DNA of 15,060 nt from an uncultured Eubacteriales bacterium. Its GTDB lineage: Bacteria > Bacillota > Clostridia > Oscillospirales > Ruminococcaceae. This document shows, one piece after another, positions 1 to 8,032 of this stretch (position 1 is its first letter; every line of letters starts with the position of its first letter). Under the pieces are notes generated by a model. It searched no databases. It was not told where the DNA came from and was given only the letters and a program-made list of their open reading frames with translations. The stretch spans positions 1-15,060 of the forward strand of contig CABUOE010000039.1 of the NCBI GenBank assembly GCA_902493155.1. The letters are read 5' to 3'. The translations under genes were made by a program, and so were the position numbers.

Positions 1-180
1 ACGCCGCCTGCGTTCAGATAGTACCAGGTGTTGCCCAGTTTGAGCCAGCCTGTCGCCATTACGCCGTCGGATTTCAGATAGTACCATTTGTTATCTACTT
101 TCTGCCAACCGGTAGTCCGAATTCCGTCTGCATTGAGGTAGTACCACTTGCCGGATACTTTTGCCCAGCCGGTAATGTAC
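1..180 (-). repeat. Three tandem 60-bp cell-wall-binding repeats (20 residues each)
   Basis: Three in-phase 60-base units encode copies of a T-G-W-x-K-[LV]-x-x-x-W-Y-Y-L-[NK]-x-x-G unit, the pattern of choline/glucan-type cell-wall-binding repeats (CW_binding_1 family). The spacing is exactly 60 bases, so the Trp-Tyr-Tyr codons align from copy to copy. The array continues past the left edge. Such repeats hold surface proteins non-covalently on the envelope. Confidence 0.9.
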
Positions 181-3100
181 TCGCCGTCCGCGTCTTTCAG
201 CTTGTAGCCGTCCTCTGTCTCTTCCCAGGTGTATTTCTCGTCACCGGTGGGAGGAGTCTCGGGATCCGGTTTATCGTCGGGTTTCGGGGTAACGCTTCCG
301 CCACCGCCGGAACCAGAGCCGCCGCCTATAGAACCACCGCCGGAAGAACCGCCAGGAGCTATATGATCAACGGGAGTCGCATCATGAAATTCTGTGACAT
401 AGGGAATCTTTTCAGTTAAAGTGCCTTTCATGAGCTGATAGCAGGAATCGTAGATATTTCTGGCTTCCGCTTTATCGGAAATTGCAAAGCTTGCAAGGCC
501 GCCATATCCGCCGACGTACCAGTTGCGATATACGTCGGGTCCGCCGAAACCATAATCGATGCTGCCATTTAGGTAGTCAATAAACTTGTTGGCATTTTCC
601 ACCGTTCTGGCAGCGCCTCCGTCCACTTCCATTTCAATGCCTACCTGCCCGTAGCTGGCAAGGCGGGCGGTATTTTTGACCCTGTCATTTCCGATATAGC
701 CTTTATCATTTTTGAGATAGCCCTCGCCAAAATAGTGGTTGGGCTGGATAGCTGTTGCATCGATGCCAAAAGCTTCGTCCCAATGGCCGCCGGTGGTGCC
801 AAAATAGGGGATCCAGAAAAAGTGCATATCCCGTTCGTGTACTTTTGTACCTGCGTATACCGCAGCGTCGGGAGAATAAGCGATACTTTCGTCAAACCAG
901 TAAAAACCTGAGAAGTCGATGTAATCGTAATTGCCTGCCTCGAATTTCTCACAGACTGTGTCAATATACCAATCGATGAGGTAATCCCTGTCCTCTTTGA
1001 CCTTCATATTCAACTGTCTGCCGTTGAGCGTACCGAAATTGGTCTTCGACCAGGAGATACCGGGAATCATAAGCACCAGCTTGACTTTGTAGTCAGGATC
1101 GTTCAGGTCGAGGGAAGCGATCTGCGCCGCCTGGTTCAAATGTTCTAAGTCTCCGTCCGGCTTGAACAGTTTATCATTGATATACCATTCCCAGTCCTTT
1201 AAACTGGCCGACGTCTTATTAGGATCCCAGTCGACATCGGCAAACCAGTTGCCGTATACCGAACTAACTGCCAGGAACAAAACGGCATCGAACATTTTGT
1301 CTACTGCTTTTCCTTCGGAATTGATATAAGTGAGGTGCGGTTTGAGCTTTTCAGGCGTCCAGTCGCCGTATCGGTACCCTGTTTCTCCATCCAGTCCGTA
1401 GTCGCCGCTGTTGTAGAGCAGGACCATATCGTGAATGCCGTCGGTTTGCTCGCCCGGTTTCAGATAATCTCCTCCTTCTCTGGTCGGATTATCTAAAACA
1501 CGAGTGCCGTTGGCCATTACAGCGCCTTCCCTAATCCCGTCGTAGCCCATTACTTCAATTTCATCCACTAGACACCAGTTTACAGGTTCATAGTCGACGC
1601 GTATGTATCTGGCAGCTACAGTTTCCGCTTCGGGGACAAGGTCGGTAGATTCAACAACGTTATCTCCGGGGGCCCTCCAGCCGTAAGATACCAAGCCGCT
1701 TCCATTGGGTCCAAAACCCCAAACATCGTTGTTTATTCTAGACGACAACGGGAACCAGGTCTTGCCATCCATTGAAGCGTATGTCCAAAGCGCCCAGGGC
1801 TGGTTTGTATATCCCTGGCCATGCAGAGTGCTGGTTAAGCAGGTGGTTTGAACGCTGGTGACGGACTTAACCTCCTCCAGGTCGACCACCACAGTCTTGA
1901 GATGATATGCTTTTCCCTCGTCTCCGCCGGGAAGATACCAGTACAGGAAGCCTCTCCAGGCCGGGTCTTCCGCGCTTTTGGACGCCGCACGGATACCATC
2001 GGTGAGCTTGCGGCCATCGGGATCCGGAACAATGTTGGAATCCTCAGCAGGAGAAACAGTATAGGATTTGTTCAAGGCAACGTTGTAATGCTCTCCGCGG
2101 GGAGCCATGGGAAGTCCTGCTGTACTTGTCTGGCCACGTTTTCCGAGGATTTCTATCTCGTCGAGCCAGACGGTATTGCCCGCAGCCAAATCGAATTCGA
2201 TGGTGATATAGCGAGTATAGGCCATATCGGCATTGTCGATGGAAGAACTGAATTCGTCAATAGTCCCGTCCCAAATCACATCGCCGGAAGGAGTGCCGGA
2301 GCCAAAATTCTTGAGGGTGTACCATGTGGAATTATTTGGAGAAACCTTTATGACCAGGTTTTTGGGCAGCGCGCTGTCGCGCTTCATACCCATTATAATT
2401 TGAGAAACAGAACTCATGCCGGTCAAATCAAAATTGATTGCCACATGATTGTCAGCCGTAGAGCTTGCATTATACTGAAATCCGACCCAGTTGCCTTCTC
2501 CGCGCAGCGTATCGGTCAAAGCGCTCACGCTGTCGCCTTCCAGTCCTGCACGGGATATGGTATACTTATAATTTTCTACCAAATTCATCAAAGAAGTGTT
2601 ATCCGGGTTGTCTGCCTGATGGTCATTGACCTTTAATACCTCGATTTCGTCCATATAAAGGCCGTCTGTCAACCCGTAATACACGAATTTAATGTATCGG
2701 GCGGAAACCGCCTCATCCAGTATGTAATCCAGCCGCTCGGCGCCCTGTGCAAAGTCACCTTTTATATTCACATTCTCTAAAAAGCGCCAATTGATCTTAT
2801 CATCGGAGCAGAAGATACTGACAGAGCTGGGGAGCGTTGCCGAAACTTTATCCTCATACAGATAAGCGCCAATGCCATCCGCGGCGGTATAGCCTACCCA
2901 TTCTTCTGCTAAATAACTGTCGCTTGCCCTTCGTCCGTCCGTCAGTTTGCCGTTTTGATCCGGGCGGATCACGTTAGAAGGCCACTGCGTCTCATAGGAA
3001 GCGCCATACGCCAGATTGTTGTCGTCGGCAACGGCAGCTGCCGATTCTTCCTCGGCCGCCTGCATGCGGGCTGCGACAGGACGCTGAGTTTCCGCTACTT

Positions 3101-5027
3101 GGAACACCTCGATCTCGTCAACAAACAGCCATACATTATGAGTAAAGCTGACTTTAACATAACGCCCCTTCATCTGTTCTGGGGCCTGATAGCAATAATT
3201 GAAGATATAACTTTCAGAATCGATTGCTTCCTGAGCTTGTAAAAATCCCGTCTTAATCCTCTCAAAGCTCTGTTTGGAACCGAGATCCAAAACCAATTCC
3301 ATGGTGGGCGCACCCGCATCAACAGGCGTCCAAGTCTTCTGGTCGTCGGAAGTGTAGATACTGATGTTGGTGGGATGTTGAATACCTACTCCCGCATACT
3401 GCAGTGTATTCAGTGCTACTTCCTGAAACAGCTGGGATTCTCCCAAGTCAATAATGATTTCCTGTACACTGGCCTCGGTTGGCGGATTCCAACCAGCCCA
3501 TGCGGCATCCTGATAATTTAAACGACCTTTCACTCCGTCTGTCAGGGAAGCTTTTCCCTCGTCAGGATAAGCGGCATCCGACGGGCGGGTAGTCCGATAG
3601 GGCCGCCCTTTGGCGATATTGTTACTGTCGTCTGGAGGCGGGACTTCAACGAGTGAATAACTCACAGTCTCCTCATTGCGCTCTGCGAAAACTTCCAGTT
3701 CATCTAGGAACATCCAGGTATTTCCACCCTCAAAGCAGAACCGAATTTCTTTTGCGGTCAGAGTCTCGTCTTCGGTGGCAAAAACCAGCTTGGCCTTATC
3801 TCCCTCGCCAGCAGGAGCACCTTTATAGATGGTGCACCAGAAATCCTCTTTCTCTTTTCGAGTTTGGATGGTTAATTCAGCAGGCATACCAATACCGGCA
3901 TCCGGTGATAACAGAACACCTACATCAACCTGTTTAAACTGAGTGTTCAGACCCATATCAAAGGTCATTTCAAAATACTGGTTGGCGCCATTGGAATAGA
4001 TACCCACCGCCTCAGCGTCTCTCCAGGTTTCTGCGAACTCACCATCGGTAAGCCTTTTGTGCTCGGTGTCCGGATAACTGCTGTGCCAGGGATTTCCTGT
4101 CAAAGTCGTCCCGTAAGAAAGGCCGAACAGCAGATTGTTCCCCTCATAATCCATGACAGTGACATTACAGGCTTGGGACTTAACGCTGGCGTGGTTATCG
4201 CCCTTGTTGTTGGTCACTTTGACATAATACCGACCTGTATCAGCTCCGGTCGCTCCGGGAATAGACAGGGAAGGAGAAACTTCCTCGTTCAGAGGAGCAT
4301 CGTCCTTAAACCATTGATAGGTCAGCTGGCCGCCGTCTACGCTTTTCGCGTCGATAGATAATTCAACATCCTTCCCGGTGGGGACAACCAGATCACGGGG
4401 CAGGTCTCTGTCGATGGATGGAGAAGCCGCTAGATAATCGGCCTCTGGCCCCCATATCTCCAGCTCGTCCAAGAAGGTCCAAGTATGGGTACCTGATACG
4501 GTAAAACGCACCTTGGCCGCGTCGAAGGAAACATTAGCGGTCATTTCATACATCGTCCGATCCTCGATAGGAGAAGCTGCAGGCAAAGTCGCTGCATTGA
4601 CCCAGGTGTCGGAGCCCGCTGTCTGATAGTCCACCTGCACGGCGCAAGTGCCGATACCTGACGACTTCCAGACGAAACCGTCAACTACCACTTTTGTGAT
4701 AGGATAGTTCTGTTCACCCAAATCGACAACAAATACAGCAGGTCCTTCTTCCTCTCCTGCGTAAAACCCTACTGTATCGCTGTCAAAATCGGTCGCATAC
4801 ACACCGTCGGTGAATTTTGTCAGATTGGGGTCATTGTAGGAATGATACCAGTCATCTGGCAAAGACGAAGTATACGGTTTGCCCAGCGCATAGTTTACCA
4901 CATCGCTGGCACCGACTTTGGTGATTTCTCCCATGGCAGACATTAATCCGCTACTCAGCGTTATCGCTGTAGCCAGCATGCAACACATCAGAGAAACAAA
5001 TTTCTTTTTGTAAGATGCCTTTTTCAT
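1..5027 (-). CDS. Giant secreted multi-module surface protein with DUF4855 domain, C-terminus off window
   Basis: This is an exported, wall-associated protein, probably acting on or binding polysaccharide. The frame is open from ATG 5027 to the left edge, at least 1675 residues. It starts after a good Shine-Dalgarno (AGGGAG). Residues 1-31 are a signal peptide (lysine-rich start, hydrophobic core, cut near Met-Ser-Ala). Six discoidin/F5-8 type C-like modules follow, each ending in a [FVML]-D-E-[LI]-E-[VI] strand, with the Asp at about 187, 442, 637, 793, 956 and 1155. Several begin N-N-L/I-A-x-G and carry K-L-T-D-G. An Ig-like domain lies at about 205-292 (TYQWFKDD, DTGRYYVKV). The DUF4855 domain covers about 1170-1530, with DFSGFYWFDES (Asp1379, Glu1380) and GIEMEVDGG (Glu1465, Glu1467). 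A Gly/Ser linker sits near 1550-1575, then wall-binding repeats from about 1610. The family has no function known to me; a glycosidase-like role is inference. The divergent AraC gene probably regulates it. Confidence 0.9.
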   Translation of the reverse strand, partial: MKKASYKKKFVSLMCCMLATAITLSSGLMSAMGEITKVGASDVVNYALGKPYTSSLPDDWYHSYNDPNLTKFTDGVYATDFDSDTVGFYAGEEEGPAVFVVDLGEQNYPITKVVVDGFVWKSSGIGTCAVQVDYQTAGSDTWVNAATLPAASPIEDRTMYEMTANVSFDAAKVRFTVSGTHTWTFLDELEIWGPEADYLAASPSIDRDLPRDLVVPTGKDVELSIDAKSVDGGQLTYQWFKDDAPLNEEVSPSLSIPGATGADTGRYYVKVTNNKGDNHASVKSQACNVTVMDYEGNNLLFGLSYGTTLTGNPWHSSYPDTEHKRLTDGEFAETWRDAEAVGIYSNGANQYFEMTFDMGLNTQFKQVDVGVLLSPDAGIGMPAELTIQTRKEKEDFWCTIYKGAPAGEGDKAKLVFATEDETLTAKEIRFCFEGGNTWMFLDELEVFAERNEETVSYSLVEVPPPDDSNNIAKGRPYRTTRPSDAAYPDEGKASLTDGVKGRLNYQDAAWAGWNPPTEASVQEIIIDLGESQLFQEVALNTLQYAGVGIQHPTNISIYTSDDQKTWTPVDAGAPTMELVLDLGSKQSFERIKTGFLQAQEAIDSESYIFNYCYQAPEQMKGRYVKVSFTHNVWLFVDEIEVFQVAETQRPVAARMQAAEEESAAAVADDNNLAYGASYETQWPSNVIRPDQNGKLTDGRRASDSYLAEEWVGYTAADGIGAYLYEDKVSATLPSSVSIFCSDDKINWRFLENVNIKGDFAQGAERLDYILDEAVSARYIKFVYYGLTDGLYMDEIEVLKVNDHQADNPDNTSLMNLVENYKYTISRAGLEGDSVSALTDTLRGEGNWVGFQYNASSTADNHVAINFDLTGMSSVSQIIMGMKRDSALPKNLVIKVSPNNSTWYTLKNFGSGTPSGDVIWDGTIDEFSSSIDNADMAYTRYITIEFDLAAGNTVWLDEIEILGKRGQTSTAGLPMAPRGEHYNVALNKSYTVSPAEDSNIVPDPDGRKLTDGIRAASKSAEDPAWRGFLYWYLPGGDEGKAYHLKTVVVDLEEVKSVTSVQTTCLTSTLHGQGYTNQPWALWTYASMDGKTWFPLSSRINNDVWGFGPNGSGLVSYGWRAPGDNVVESTDLVPEAETVAARYIRVDYEPVNWCLVDEIEVMGYDGIREGAVMANGTRVLDNPTREGGDYLKPGEQTDGIHDMVLLYNSGDYGLDGETGYRYGDWTPEKLKPHLTYINSEGKAVDKMFDAVLFLAVSSVYGNWFADVDWDPNKTSASLKDWEWYINDKLFKPDGDLEHLNQAAQIASLDLNDPDYKVKLVLMIPGISWSKTNFGTLNGRQLNMKVKEDRDYLIDWYIDTVCEKFEAGNYDYIDFSGFYWFDESIAYSPDAAVYAGTKVHERDMHFFWIPYFGTTGGHWDEAFGIDATAIQPNHYFGEGYLKNDKGYIGNDRVKNTARLASYGQVGIEMEVDGGAARTVENANKFIDYLNGSIDYGFGGPDVYRNWYVGGYGGLASFAISDKAEARNIYDSCYQLMKGTLTEKIPYVTEFHDATPVDHIAPGGSSGGGSIGGGSGSGGGGSVTPKPDDKPDPETPPTGDEKYTWEETEDGYKLKDADGEYITGWAKVSGKWYYLNADGIRTTGWQKVDNKWYYLKSDGVMATGWLKLGNTWYYLNAGG

Positions 5028-5048
5028 ACCAATCTCCCTCTTACTTCA

Positions 5049-5077
5049 TTTAAAAACTCGGTTGTAAAAATAGTCAA
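5049..5077 (-). promoter_or_regulatory. Candidate promoter of the giant surface protein gene
   Basis: Read on the minus strand, TTGACT (5077-5072) is followed after 17 bases by TTTAAA (5054-5049). This would start transcription near 5042 and leave a leader of about 15 bases holding the AGGGAG ribosome site. The -35 box is good and the -10 box is weak, so an activator is plausible. Confidence 0.45.
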
Positions 5078-5128
5078 CCATAAATGAACTACATTTGCTT
5101 TTGTCTCTTTCTGTTTGCTATTTTCCTG

Positions 5129-5169
5129 TAGATTATCTAAATTATGATACTATTTTGGAAAAATATCTA
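5129..5169. promoter_or_regulatory. Possible AraC-type operator: two TATCTA elements 30 bp apart
   Basis: TATCTA occurs at 5134-5139 and 5164-5169, exactly 30 bases apart (about three helical turns), in the 258-base gap between the divergent genes. The first copy lies in an 11-base inverted repeat (TAGATTATCTA, 5129-5139). AraC-family activators usually bind direct repeats upstream of the -35 box, and both copies lie upstream of the proposed minus-strand promoter. Similarity beyond six bases is weak. A TATAAT at 5193-5198 could be the -10 of the regulator gene, but its -35 is poor. Confidence 0.3.
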
Positions 5170-5285
5170 GTTAAAATTGCGCGATATTTTTATATAATTA
5201 TTGCTTTACTGGAAATCGGCGTTATTTTATGGTAAACTAGTATTGAAAAGATATAGGCAAAAAATAAAGAAGGGAAAATGGCTGT

Positions 5286-6122
5286 ATGGGAATATTTTTA
5301 GGAAAAAATTGCGTGGGATATGCCTGCTGCATCCACGACAAACCAAGCACCGTGGCAACCGTCTATCAATGCGGATGGCAGTCGGCAAACAAATTGTACT
5401 CATTCGGCCCAGCCGTATGGGATCATTTTCTGATCCATTACGTCGTAAAAGGGAAAGGGCAATTCATCTTCCAACAAAAAATTTACCCTGTTCAGAAAGG
5501 TCAAGGTTTTCTCATTCCTCCTGGTCACTCCGCCTCTTACTGTTCGGATGCTGACGATCCTTGGGAATATTACTGGGTTGGTTTTAACGGGATTGAGGCC
5601 AAAAAGATGCTGGAAAAGGCAAATTTGAGCGAAGCAAACCCCATATTCACCTATGACAAAGATGAGAAAGTCAAAGAATATCTGGAAAATTTGTATCGTT
5701 CTTCCCGTTCTTCCGGTTATAAAGAATACGCGATGATCGGCTATCTTTACTTATTTTTATCCTGTATCGCTGCTCCCAAAATTGAAAAATCGAAGGCGAA
5801 AGAAGAATATATCAAAAATGCCGTAGAGTATATTGAAAACAATTGCTTTTATCGGCTGACTGTCCAAGATGTCGCACAGCATGTAGGAGTGGAACATTCC
5901 TATCTTTTCAGAATTTTCAAAGAAAAGATGGGTTGCTCAATTTCGACCTATATTTCAAAACGAAAAATAGACAAATCAAAGATGCTACTTTCTAAAAGCA
6001 AAATGCCCATTACCGAAATAGCTAACTCTCTCAGTTTTAGCAGTGTCGCCCATTTTTCCAAGGCATTTAAAAAAGCTACCACTGTATCACCCATGGCCTA
6101 CCGGAAAATGTTTTCAAAATGA
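5286..6122 (+). CDS. AraC-family transcriptional regulator
   Basis: This 278-residue DNA-binding regulator probably senses a sugar. Residues about 20-95 form a cupin-like arabinose-binding-type N-domain (HYVVKGKGQF, FLIPPGHSASY, then DDPWEYYWVGFNG). This stretch is highly characteristic of AraC regulators of carbohydrate genes in Clostridia and Paenibacilli. Residues about 174-275 are the double helix-turn-helix: LTVQDVAQHVGVEHSYLFRI first, then PITEIANSLSFSSVAHFSKA and the closing VSPMAYRK. ATG 5286 is chosen because GAAGGG lies 11 bases upstream; the spacing is slightly long. It is divergent from the giant surface protein gene and probably controls it, possibly along with itself. The length is normal for the family. 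No good terminator is seen after the stop. Confidence 0.93.
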   Translation: MGIFLGKNCVGYACCIHDKPSTVATVYQCGWQSANKLYSFGPAVWDHFLIHYVVKGKGQFIFQQKIYPVQKGQGFLIPPGHSASYCSDADDPWEYYWVGFNGIEAKKMLEKANLSEANPIFTYDKDEKVKEYLENLYRSSRSSGYKEYAMIGYLYLFLSCIAAPKIEKSKAKEEYIKNAVEYIENNCFYRLTVQDVAQHVGVEHSYLFRIFKEKMGCSISTYISKRKIDKSKMLLSKSKMPITEIANSLSFSSVAHFSKAFKKATTVSPMAYRKMFSK

Positions 6123-6257
6123 ATCATAGAATAATAATATAAAGCAGAATTCTCCATCTGTTAAGTTGAAAATTTTGTCTGCCAAGGCAATGAATACGCT
6201 ATCAGAGACTGATACAGAGATTGTTTGGATCCGAGGTATCGGTTCCGCTACTAGCGG

Positions 6258-6494
6258 CTAACCGTTAACAGGGTTTGCCGCTTCTCTCATATGTCCGCTG
6301 CTGATAGGCTGTAAATATCCATAGGAACTTTGATAACTGGGGCATATATAAACCTCTTTATCCGCATTGCCCTCATAGAACTGTATCTCATATTCGTTGT
6401 TGACAAACCGGTAGATATCAAGATAACTTTTTCGACGAAAGAATGAGGCAGGGACATCACATAGAATTGTGGTACTTAAACAATTCCTAAGCAT
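6258..6494 (-). pseudogene. Orphan 78-codon frame, possible gene remnant
   Basis: A minus-strand frame of 78 codons whose product contains YLDIYRFVNNEYEIQFYEGN and a later YGYLQPISSGHM segment. The residue pattern looks protein-like, but I do not recognise a family. No Shine-Dalgarno precedes the ATG, and the first 20 or so residues look unlike a natural N-terminus. It lies between the AraC gene and the tRNA attachment site, a place where debris from earlier insertions collects. It may be a fragment of a larger gene or may not be expressed at all. Confidence 0.25.
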
Positions 6495-6523
6495 GTTAAA
6501 GTTTCATAGAATTACGTAAAAAT

Positions 6524-6562
6524 AAAGAACTCCCATGAACCCAAAGTTCATGGGAGTTCTTT
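6524..6562 (-). terminator. Intrinsic terminator of the tRNA-Thr gene
   Basis: A perfect 17-bp inverted repeat (6524-6540 and 6546-6562) with a five-base loop CCAAA. On the minus strand it is followed by TATTTTT. It begins one base after the encoded CCA end of the tRNA fragment, so it is the original terminator of that tRNA transcript. It lies on the host side of the insertion. Confidence 0.9.
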
Positions 6563-6563
6563 A

Positions 6564-6610
6564 TGGAGCTGGTAATCGGACTCGAACCGATGACCTGCGC
6601 ATTACGAATC
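6564..6610 (-). other. Attachment site: 3' half of a tRNA-Thr(CGT) gene
   Basis: Read on the minus strand this gives an anticodon loop TTCGTAA (CGT, threonine), the 3' anticodon strand TGCGC, a full T-arm (ATCGG, TTCGAGT, CCGAT), the 3' acceptor strand and an encoded CCA. The 5' half of the tRNA is missing: the bases before the loop (AGTGA) do not pair with TGCGC. A break in the anticodon loop is the classic crossover place for tyrosine integrases that enter tRNA 3' ends. The intact tRNA should lie at the other end of the element, which is not in this window. Confidence 0.85.
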
Positions 6611-6640
6611 ACTAAAGTTACCTTTTTTAATTATTTATAG

Positions 6641-6756
6641 TGTTCAATAAGCCCCGGTATTATAGGATTTTTTAAACATTGCTTTTTGTATCATTCCTTC
6701 TTTTTACGTCATTTTCAGTAATCTACTTGAACATTTCTTGAACATTTTCTTGAACA
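6641..6756. repeat. TTGAACA repeats, probable integrase arm-binding sites
   Basis: CTTGAACA occurs three times in tandem at 6726-6733, 6737-6744 and 6749-6756, with starts 11 and 12 bases apart, about one helical turn. A fourth copy, TGTTCAA, is inverted at 6641-6647. They lie between the tRNA attachment core and the end of the integrase gene, where arm-type sites for the N-terminal domain of lambda-like and Tn916-like integrases are expected. This is direct pattern evidence; binding is inferred. Confidence 0.65.
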
Positions 6757-6790
6757 AAAACAGGGTACCCTACCGCCCGTAAGGTACCCG
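6756..6790 (-). terminator. Terminator after the integrase gene
   Basis: GGGTACC (6763-6769) pairs with GGTACCC (6783-6789), and the stem extends inward through one mismatch with TAC/GTA around a CGCCC loop. On the minus strand it is followed by TGTTTTTG, giving an intrinsic terminator for integrase transcripts. On the plus strand CTCTTTTT follows, so it may work in both directions. Its minus-side T-run touches the third TTGAACA site. Confidence 0.75.
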
Positions 6791-6796
6791 CTCTTT

Positions 6797-8032
6797 TTAT
6801 CCTATCTTATTCTTTACGCCCTTTGGCTGAAACATTTCGCCCAGCAATTCCGCTGATTTCTGATCTGCCGATTGAAGTCCATGCAAATAGATGTTTGTGG
6901 TTGACAGTTGAGCATGACCCAGCCGGGAAGATACTGCCTTGATATTGATTCCTTTATCTAATAGCAGAGTGGCAGACGTATGGCGCAAGGCGTGGAATTT
7001 TCTAGGGGGCAAGTCGTTCCGCTTTAAGAATTTGGGAAACCAAGTAGAAGGAGTGTCCGGGTTCATTGCAGAACCATCCCATTTTGTAAAAATCCAGCCT
7101 TGACCGACCCATTTATCGCCAATCTCAAATTGTGCTTTTCTCTGCTCCGAGCGGTAGTCTTTTAACATGTCCACAATGTATTGAGGGATTGCCACCACCC
7201 TATTACTTGTGCGGCTTTTGGGGGCTTTTGTCTCGACCTGCTCACCCTTCATTTTGTAATTGCTGTGCCGAATGTGGATACATTGTTTTTCCGTGTCTAT
7301 ATCATCCCATTTCAGGGCCATAAGTTCGCCGCGGCGGCAGCCGGTAACGATTGCAAGGTGGATAAGCAATTGATACTTTAGCGGCTCTGTTTGGAGACAC
7401 TCTAATAACTGTTCCGCTTCTTCCGGGGTGAATATTTCTACATCGGGAGTATGAGCGGACGGCAAATCAACCTTATCAGACATAGCGGGATTTGTGGGTA
7501 TCAATCCCAGCTTACAAGCCCTTCCTAACACGGATTGTAATACCGCAAAAGAGCGCCGGACAGTGGAAGCACTTAAATAGCTACTTTCATTGTCTCCCTT
7601 ACCTGCAATATACCTCCCTTGCCTGTCCTGCTTAATTGGCTCTTGCAGCATCTGGACAAACCGCTGCACATGCAAGGGTTTTATGGAGGATAACTTCATA
7701 TGCCCCAGAGCGGGTATTATTTTGGAGTCAATCACGCGGCTATAGCTTCTCCACGTGGTAGGCGATAACACCGGCTTTGTGAGTTTCAAATATTCCTGGC
7801 AAAAATCTTCCAGCTTTATTTGACTGTTTGCATATTCCCCGTTTTTAACCTTTTCTTCAAACATTGTGGCCTGTCTGGTAAGTTCCTTTTGAATCTGTTT
7901 TTCCGTCATACCCGGAGCGGGTTTCCACGTCATAGACTTCATCTTTTGTTTGCCGGTGCTGTTTTGATCGACAAAAACACGGATGAGGTAAGAGCTACCT
8001 GTTTTAGTCGTCCTTTTCGTGATGTTGGCCAT
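6797..8032 (-). CDS. int: Tyrosine-recombinase integrase
   Basis: This 411-residue enzyme inserts and excises the element at the tRNA-Thr site by strand exchange through a phosphotyrosine. Residues about 1-65 look like an arm-binding N-domain (SSYLIRVFVD), about 73-185 are the SAM-like core-binding domain, and about 198-395 the catalytic domain. Visible catalytic residues are Arg233 (TGCRRGEL), Lys272 (APKSRTSNR), His347 and Arg350 (HALRHTSA), His373 (LGHAQ) and Tyr382 (NIYLHG). The set is complete, so the enzyme should be active. The start at 8032 has GGAAGGT nine bases upstream. Its first 29 bases overlap the end of the Xre gene, so the two are probably co-transcribed and coupled. Length and layout match phage and ICE integrases of Firmicutes. 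Confidence 0.96.
   Translation of the reverse strand: MANITKRTTKTGSSYLIRVFVDQNSTGKQKMKSMTWKPAPGMTEKQIQKELTRQATMFEEKVKNGEYANSQIKLEDFCQEYLKLTKPVLSPTTWRSYSRVIDSKIIPALGHMKLSSIKPLHVQRFVQMLQEPIKQDRQGRYIAGKGDNESSYLSASTVRRSFAVLQSVLGRACKLGLIPTNPAMSDKVDLPSAHTPDVEIFTPEEAEQLLECLQTEPLKYQLLIHLAIVTGCRRGELMALKWDDIDTEKQCIHIRHSNYKMKGEQVETKAPKSRTSNRVVAIPQYIVDMLKDYRSEQRKAQFEIGDKWVGQGWIFTKWDGSAMNPDTPSTWFPKFLKRNDLPPRKFHALRHTSATLLLDKGINIKAVSSRLGHAQLSTTNIYLHGLQSADQKSAELLGEMFQPKGVKNKIG

Noticed and set aside
1..180. A CRISPR array, considered because of regular 60-base periodicity.
   Set aside because: The units are contiguous, diverged and in frame with a cell-wall-binding repeat protein; there are no spacers or identical repeats.
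1848..2636. A long plus-strand frame of 262 codons.
   Set aside because: It lies fully inside the giant minus-strand gene, has no ribosome site, and its product resembles no protein; the opposite frame encodes clear discoidin-like modules.
5201..5554. A 117-codon plus-strand frame overlapping the start of the AraC gene.
   Set aside because: It is a different frame over the AraC N-terminal domain with a product unlike any protein, whereas the AraC frame has complete domains.
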